Shown here piece after piece: positions 33,800 through 39,090 of a stretch of 39,090 nt of DNA. Under the pieces are notes generated by a model. It was not told the origin of the DNA. It saw only the letters and a list, made by a program, of their open reading frames with translations, and did no database searches. The translations under genes were made by a program, and so were the position numbers. The stretch covers positions 24,863-63,952 of the forward strand of contig JH153892.1 in the NCBI GenBank assembly GCA_000226015.1. Reading direction: 5' to 3'. The DNA comes from Mnemiopsis leidyi (Eukaryota; Ctenophora; Tentaculata; Lobata; Bolinopsidae). The first letter of the stretch is position 1. Every line of letters begins with the position of its first letter.

Positions 33800-34012
33800 C
33801 TTTTTCACAATAAGACCTCGGCCAAAAGAGATGACATTTATAAAAGTTCGCTTTTTAAAACCTCGTACTGCGGACTTACAGAGTACTGCTGTACTTTTAC
33901 AGAGGTGTGTATTACAGAGGCGTCACTAGAGAGATGTACTCCTGTAGACGAAAGCTCACTTCTGGACTTTTTTTCAACTATTAACGATTGTCTGTATGTA
34001 GTATTTTGGTAG
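33800..34012 (+). CDS. Possible exon of an unknown cysteine-rich protein
   Basis: An open block preceded by a good acceptor (CCAATTTCCAG) and followed at its stop by GGTAAGC contains YCGLTEYCCTFTEVC and three further cysteines (seven to eight in about 45 aa). The CxxxEYCC pattern is reminiscent of disulphide-rich extracellular domains such as those of Shisa or VOPP/WBP1-type proteins, but this is only a resemblance. No partner exon was found on either side, so a chance frame remains quite possible. Confidence 0.2.
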   Translation, partial: LFHNKTSAKRDDIYKSSLFKTSYCGLTEYCCTFTEVCITEASLERCTPVDESSLLDFFSTINDCLYVVFW

Positions 34013-34930
34013 GTAAGCACACCACGAATATGTACGAGTTTAAGTATTGCCGCAACTTTTTGAGTTAAATACTGCAGATGTCAAGTTATTTCTGTTAAAT
34101 CGCCATTCGTTAACTATACTTAAATTGAAATAATTGAGATAATTGTTGGTCATATTCGTGGCCTGAGAAAGTTGTCTTATAATTGCTTCGAAATGTTCAA
34201 AATTGTCTGAAATGGTGCCTAAACAGCTGCTTATTATTATAGAAGTACATAATGTTTAAGCAATGAGAAAACAGCACTGGAAGATTATTCATGAGGATAT
34301 GTGCTTGTGTGGCGTGGAAGTGCTCATTACACTTTTTCACGTACCACTTCTCCATTGTTACACTATTCCAGTACTGAAGTACTGAGTACATAGATACCCC
34401 ATCATCGGTTTTCTCTAGTCCCCTCCTGCAACGAATCTTGCTCATAACTATGCCTTTGTCCTTTTGTTTTTAGGGTAGGTGTAGAAGTACTCTGTAAGAC
34501 TGTAGACTCAGACATGTGCCGCACCGAATCTGCTACAATGTCGCCGTGCCACATGACCGATTAAATACCCGAACTGTGTCAAAGAAAGTCGCGGTGTCGT
34601 CAGAATAAGTAATTACAATTGCACGGTCCTTGTTATAGGCGTTAGTGTGTAGTGGTACAGCCTGGTATTCATTGTTTATAAGTTTGTAATAAAGTGTTGG
34701 TAGATTGCAGTCACAGCTTGTATGCAAGGTTTTTTGCGACGCTTTTGCCTTGAGTCGCTAACAGTTTCGCTACTTTTCCTAAAGCTTGTGCCAGCCCTAT
34801 ATCTTTTTTTAGCTTTTCGACTTTTGTGAATGACAAGCAAATGTTGAAAATTTGATTTTTTAAAACGTTTTTAACGACTAATTTATACCGATAATACACT
34901 TCGATTGCACAAACCTAAATCACCCAAATT
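34013..34930. other. No gene seen
   Basis: Several open frames of 60-80 codons on the minus strand overlap each other, show no domain, signal peptide or splice structure, and are not called. Confidence 0.35.
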
Positions 34931-34931
34931 C

Positions 34932-35032
34932 CAGTAAAACCTCTATTTACGGGGCCTCTCGGGTGAGAGGGAAAAGACCCGGTAAATCGAGGGACACGGT
35001 AAATAGAGGCACGGAAAATTGAGGTTTTACTG
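34932..35032. mobile_element. 101-bp MITE with CAGTAAAACCTC ends
   Basis: Terminal inverted repeats CAGTAAAACCTC and GAGGTTTTACTG bound the element. Inside, TATTTACGGGG, CCGGTAAATCGAGG and ACGGTAAATAGAGG repeat the same word in both orientations. CAG...CTG ends with AAACCTCT are typical of pogo/Tc-type miniature elements. TA follows the right end; the left flank TTC does not show the expected TA duplication, so it may have mutated. Confidence 0.75.
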
Positions 35033-35039
35033 TACCTTA

Positions 35040-35836
35040 ATTAAGAATGGTATGTACCATTGTACCCAATTCATGTGTTACAAATGCTCACGATTTCAAA
35101 TCAAATACTTTTTTAGTGCTCAAATTTTCCCCAGAAACGACTACATTCCATTTCATCTATAGGGTTTAAGATCTACCACATGTCAAGGAAGATAGTTGTA
35201 AAATAGTACAAAAGTTGAAAGTTGTCTTCAATTTGCTCTATGAATAGATGTAGTTGATAGTTTTCGTTGAAAGTTTTTGGTATCTGTTTACCCAATCGGG
35301 TAGTAGTACTAGTAATGATAAGAGTTAAAGAGTATTTCAATTTTTATGGCCATTGAATTTAGTGATTAGACATAGCAAAAAAATACTTTTAGTGTTTGGA
35401 CTCCAGGCATTGTGGCAGTATTAGACTCTAGTAGTACCTATTCTAATTCCCTATCTAATTTCAAAATATTGCTATAGTTCGAAGCCGTAAAATAATGTTT
35501 CTGCGTTTGCTAATAAAAGAATTTTCAGTATTATTCTGTAATGAAATTGAATTATAAACTGAACTTAAATAAGTATAAAACATAAAGTTTCTGAAATTCA
35601 AACAAAATTGCGCAGCTGTTCAGATAAAATAAGCTTGATAAATTAAAGAACCTTGATAAAACTGCCGTTAATTAATTGCAGGGCTGTAAAACACAAAATC
35701 TGACATCTGACATCAATTATGATTACTTTAAAACCTATACTTTTCCTTCTTAATTGTAGAAGAAATAAAAATATTCTCTCCTATTGGCTCAACTGTATAC
35801 TAAAATCTACTATAATCTACCGGATGATAAGATAAC
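35040..35836. other. 3' flank of the SLC46-like gene
   Basis: AT-rich, no exon seen. The 3' UTR of the transporter should end here; no clear minus-strand AATAAA was found. Confidence 0.35.
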
Positions 35837-37551
35837 CTAAGAGTCTGGTAATTGGTAATTTTGACAGTTAGTTTGACTGTCAGGACTCTGACAAAGCAAG
35901 GAGTAATTTTGACAGTAAGTTTGACTGTCAGGACTCTGACAAAGTAAGGAGTAATTTTGAGAGTTAGTTTGACTGTCAGGACTCTGACAAAGTGGTAGAA
36001 CCTCGCCCAACTCCACCTCGGACTGATTACTGAACTGTTCCCAAAACACCGCCAGGATTATCCCCGACGTTACCGTCAAAAGAAGCGGAATGAAGAAACA
36101 AAACCCGTGAAGTGACCACGTCTTGGTTTGCTGGTGAGTGACACCCACTGCTGGAGCTGCTACACAAAGAAGAAGTCTCTCAAGTCCGGTTGTGATAGCG
36201 AAGGTGTGAGCTAGCTGTCCTTCAGGGACGGACTTGCTGAGGAGGGAGTTGAAACTGACGGCAGCTAGCCCGAACATCCCGTGAAGTGTGGCCCCGAGAA
36301 ACAAGGTTGTTGTCGTGGTGGTGAAGATGAAGAGAATGTAGGAAGCAGCCAGCAGGGTCAGTCCAGCCCCCATCATGTGGCTATCTTTAATTGTCTGTAG
36401 GATATTGGAGGGGACTACAGTGTAGATAAAACAGATAACAGACAGGCCCAAGGTTTTGTAGCCGAGGAAAACTCCAATCAGAGTCGAGTTGAAGTAGAAA
36501 GGTTCGCTGATGAGATACATAACGAAGAGGTTCTGTGGTGCTGAAAAGGAAAGCCTCCCGAGAATGCTAAAGCAGATAGAGAGTTTAGCTCTCTTCCCAG
36601 AACCGTATCTGGGATGGGTGTAGTAGTGTCTGAGTATTTGGGAGTAGGAGCTGCTCAGATCCCCAGATCTTGCTCGGGTATCAGGGAGGAGCAGACAGTG
36701 GACTGTGAGAACGAAGAAGGCACCCATGCAGCCGAAACAGACGAAGGAGGCTCCAAGATAGTTGATGAGAGCTCCACTAAGGGTAAATCCCATGAATTGG
36801 GCTAGTCTCCTCAGACTCTCATTTACTGCAAGACAAGGGGTTCGATCTGTAGGTCCGCACGTGTCAGAGATAAGACTCTTCGTTCCAATCAGAATACTCT
36901 CAAGACTTCCTCCTGTCAGGGATATCGTCAGATATGCTCCGATCAGCCACCATTTCTGAAATGAGATACGTTCGGTAATGCGATCAACCACCATTTCTAA
37001 AATGAGATAAGTTCGATCATGATAAATTTTGTCCTGCGCTTACAGAAGAGCTTCTTGAAATTCGTTTTAAATGCTTACACTTAAGGGTTTTATGAGGAAG
37101 AGAAATAGAACCATTGTAAACAGTCCTTGTGCTAGACAACTTGCCACCATTGGCCACTTCCGTCCAAATCTGAGAATAAGACTTTTACTTTTAGCAGTAA
37201 TATTTGTAATGTTGAATCACGAACCTCATTTTAAATCCAAACTTTCTAGTAGTCTAGGAGCAGAGTGCAGACCAGATGATTTCATACCTATAACCAAATC
37301 CAATCCAATTCGGCGAAAGGTCAAGGTAGACGATTACATAACGAGCTAACCTGTCGCTGATGCTTGCCCACTTAAGACTGATAGTTACTCCAATCACCTC
37401 GCCAACCACATACAGGGAAACCATGATGCGGGATGTTTCACGCTGCGCTAGTTTCTCACGCGCCATCTCAGAGCACGTGCTGAGACTTAAATCTTCGTAA
37501 TAACGGCAATTCCAGAAGGTTGTAGTGTTGAGACCTTCTCCTCTGGGCGTT
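35837..37551 (-). CDS. SLC46-like major facilitator transporter, N-terminal exon missing
   Basis: SLC46 members carry folates and related solutes across plasma or lysosomal membranes, often with protons. Three exons join in phase: 37551-37351, 37169-37079 and 36955-35837, giving about 470 aa. First comes an extracellular loop with NTTTFWNC, then TM2. The MFS loop signature SDRFGRKWP spans the first splice junction. Hydrophobic segments for TM3-TM12 follow, with SDTCGPTDRTPCLAVNE matching the SLC46 loop between TM4 and TM5 (usual form ADVT...R). The C-terminus carries three 16-aa repeats. The codon entering 37551 is split, so an upstream exon with TM1 must exist; a short candidate with ATG ending at a GTGAGT donor lies near 38221-38250, but no TM1 was found. 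An ATG at 37466 would give a product without TM1. Substrate cannot be predicted. Confidence 0.85.
35859..36002 (-). repeat. Coding 48-bp minisatellite, three units
   Basis: Units start at 35859, 35907 and 35955 and differ by one to three bases. Since 48 is divisible by three, each adds 16 residues of the form LLCQSPDSQTNCQNYS to the cytosolic tail of the transporter. The near identity suggests recent expansion and likely length polymorphism. Confidence 0.9.
36941..37022 (-). repeat. 41-bp tandem duplication of a splice acceptor
   Basis: The block 36941-36981 spans the intron 2 acceptor and first codons of the last exon of the SLC46-like gene; 36982-37022 is a copy with about six mismatches. 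Each copy has its own acceptor (TTTCAG ending at 36956, TTTTAG ending at 36997). Only the first keeps the frame; use of the outer one adds 41 nt and brings a stop after about 17 codons. Confidence 0.85.
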
Positions 37552-39090
37552 CTGAAGGGTAGGGTTTAGCTGGGACGGTGGACACTGAACAGTGACTTCT
37601 AAGTCTTTGGACGCTAACCTGCCTCAATCACGCAATTAGGTCCCAGGTTTTAGGACACGACCATATGTACAGCTTCGATATTCAATTCGTCGACATTTTG
37701 TTGAGAACTATGTGACTCCTGGCACTAGAAACAGGATATCGACTGTGTTTAACCTACATTTAACGCTAGATGTCTATATTGGTAGGACGTAGAACTGGAC
37801 TGTCCAATTAGAGTTAATTTCCCAGCTTAAGTCTGTATACATCTCATTTACGACATATATAATGCAGGTTGTTACTGATGTCTGATTTTATAGTGACATC
37901 TACTACATAAATTCACATATGTTACAGTCGGGATTTAGCCACATCACACAAAATGTAAGTTGTTGATATCAGTAATATTAGCAGACGGCTGATGTCTAAG
38001 GAGTTCAACGGATGTAATCGTTTCTCTCAAAGTACAGGGTATAGATAAAGACATTGAGTTGCGGATGGTTTAACTAAAGGTTATCTCCCATCTAGTCGAC
38101 TAGTTGTACACCTAGTCAATTATAGTACCGGTAAATATTCCATATTTTTCTTGATCAGACAGGTGTACTGTTGACCGAGCTGAGCTACAGAAAATTATGC
38201 AAATTTTCCTGAGTACTCACAGTCTGGACGAGTCTGAGTACTTCTGACATGTTTTCTACACTATCCCGTATCTGCTCGTCATCTTGCAAACGTGATCCGT
38301 GTTAATCGAGACGCACTATTTTCGAAAAGTTGGATTTTCTAATTCCTGTACCGGACAATTGATGCTACCCGAAGTTTTACCCTGTAATATCCGTCTGCGC
38401 TCTGCAAGGGTTTACTGGAATGCTAGTCTTGTAAAACTTTTGACAGTTGGGGCAAAACTGGTAGTACCTAGCCGAAACTCTGGTAGCCACCTAGGTCTGA
38501 CTTTAGTGGTGTCACGTTTTGTTACGATATTCTGTAGCGCATGCTCACGATTAGGTGCCGTGTGTTTTGATAAATTTTCATAGCTCAAAATTCGAGCTAA
38601 AATTTTGCTGAAATTTAGATGTGTCGGTTCTGTAGTGATAAGAGTTGCGCTATAATATTAACTTATTAAGTTTTAGGTTTTGTGAATTGACCGCTACGTC
38701 AACACTGTCTTAGGAAACATATAATCGTGGGATCCCAGCATCTTAAGTAATTGAAGTGTCGCGTTTGGATCCTTACTTAATGCATACCAATCACCCATTA
38801 TAACCATGGAATTCCGAGCAGCTATCATTATACATATCTAATCAAACCAAATTTATGGTATGGTCGTTCTGTCAATTAGGGGGCGGCCCCGGATTTGCAT
38901 TTTTGTGCTGCTATGATTAATGATAGCTCCGTACACGTTAACCATGATAGTGTCTGTATCTATCATGTAGAAGTGTGTAAAATGTAATGTGTCCCCTACA
39001 CCGAATTTCACAAATATTGAAGAGGATCGAGCTGAAACACGCAAAAAACTCAAGTATTGCCGTTTCAGTCCGGACAAACGGATTTTTCAC
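37552..39090. other. Upstream flank of the SLC46-like gene
   Basis: Should contain the promoter and first exon of the transporter. A minus-strand block ending LRLVQT at a GTGAGT donor (near 38219) is the only exon-like candidate. Other open frames here, including plus 38299-38583 and minus 39077-38853, show no recognisable features. Confidence 0.35.

Noticed and set aside
1..39090. CRISPR array, bacterial operon or rRNA
   Set aside because: No regularly spaced direct repeats with unique spacers and no ribosomal sequence; the DNA is clearly from an intron-bearing animal genome.

Overview
The window is from an AT-rich animal nuclear genome. Intact genes have GT/AG introns, the domain architectures are metazoan (ESCRT-III, BRAP, class A GPCR, SLC46-type transporter), and retrotransposon and tRNA-derived SINE debris is present. 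The phylum cannot be fixed from sequence alone; a marine invertebrate is plausible.

Layout. Six genes lie head to tail on the minus strand. CHMP6 (2149-3412, five exons, complete) is ESCRT-III. SAYSD1 (4004-4450, one exon) is an ER protein tied to translocon quality control. A ketohexokinase-type PfkB sugar kinase (4809-5756) has a single coding exon. BRAP (6295-13030, eleven exons reconstructed, the short first exon not found) is a RING E3 ligase of Ras/MAPK signalling. A class A GPCR (16344-22802, nine coding exons, 374 aa) is complete in all seven helices. An SLC46-like MFS transporter (35837-37551, three exons) lacks its N-terminal exon. All exon joins given were checked for reading phase by eye.

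The only convincing plus-strand gene is an unrecognised secreted, cysteine-rich, furin-site-bearing protein of 267 aa (18882-19685). It lies entirely inside intron 7 of the GPCR on the opposite strand, and its first plausible poly(A) signal lies beyond the GPCR's TM7 exon, so the two transcripts probably overlap antisense. This nested secreted-protein/receptor pair is the most interesting feature of the window.

BRAP introns and the BRAP-GPCR spacer hold repeats: a broken LINE ORF1 fragment, a 25-bp minisatellite, a tRNA-headed SINE, two inverted-repeat MITEs of one family, and a 28-bp perfect palindrome. The stretch from about 22.8 to 35.8 kb has no gene I can support. It holds a retropepsin-like fragment, two E-box clusters, a 101-bp MITE, short tandem duplications and one possible cysteine-rich exon. 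The listed housekeeping genes are unrelated in pathway; their arrangement says nothing about joint function beyond compact head-to-tail spacing.
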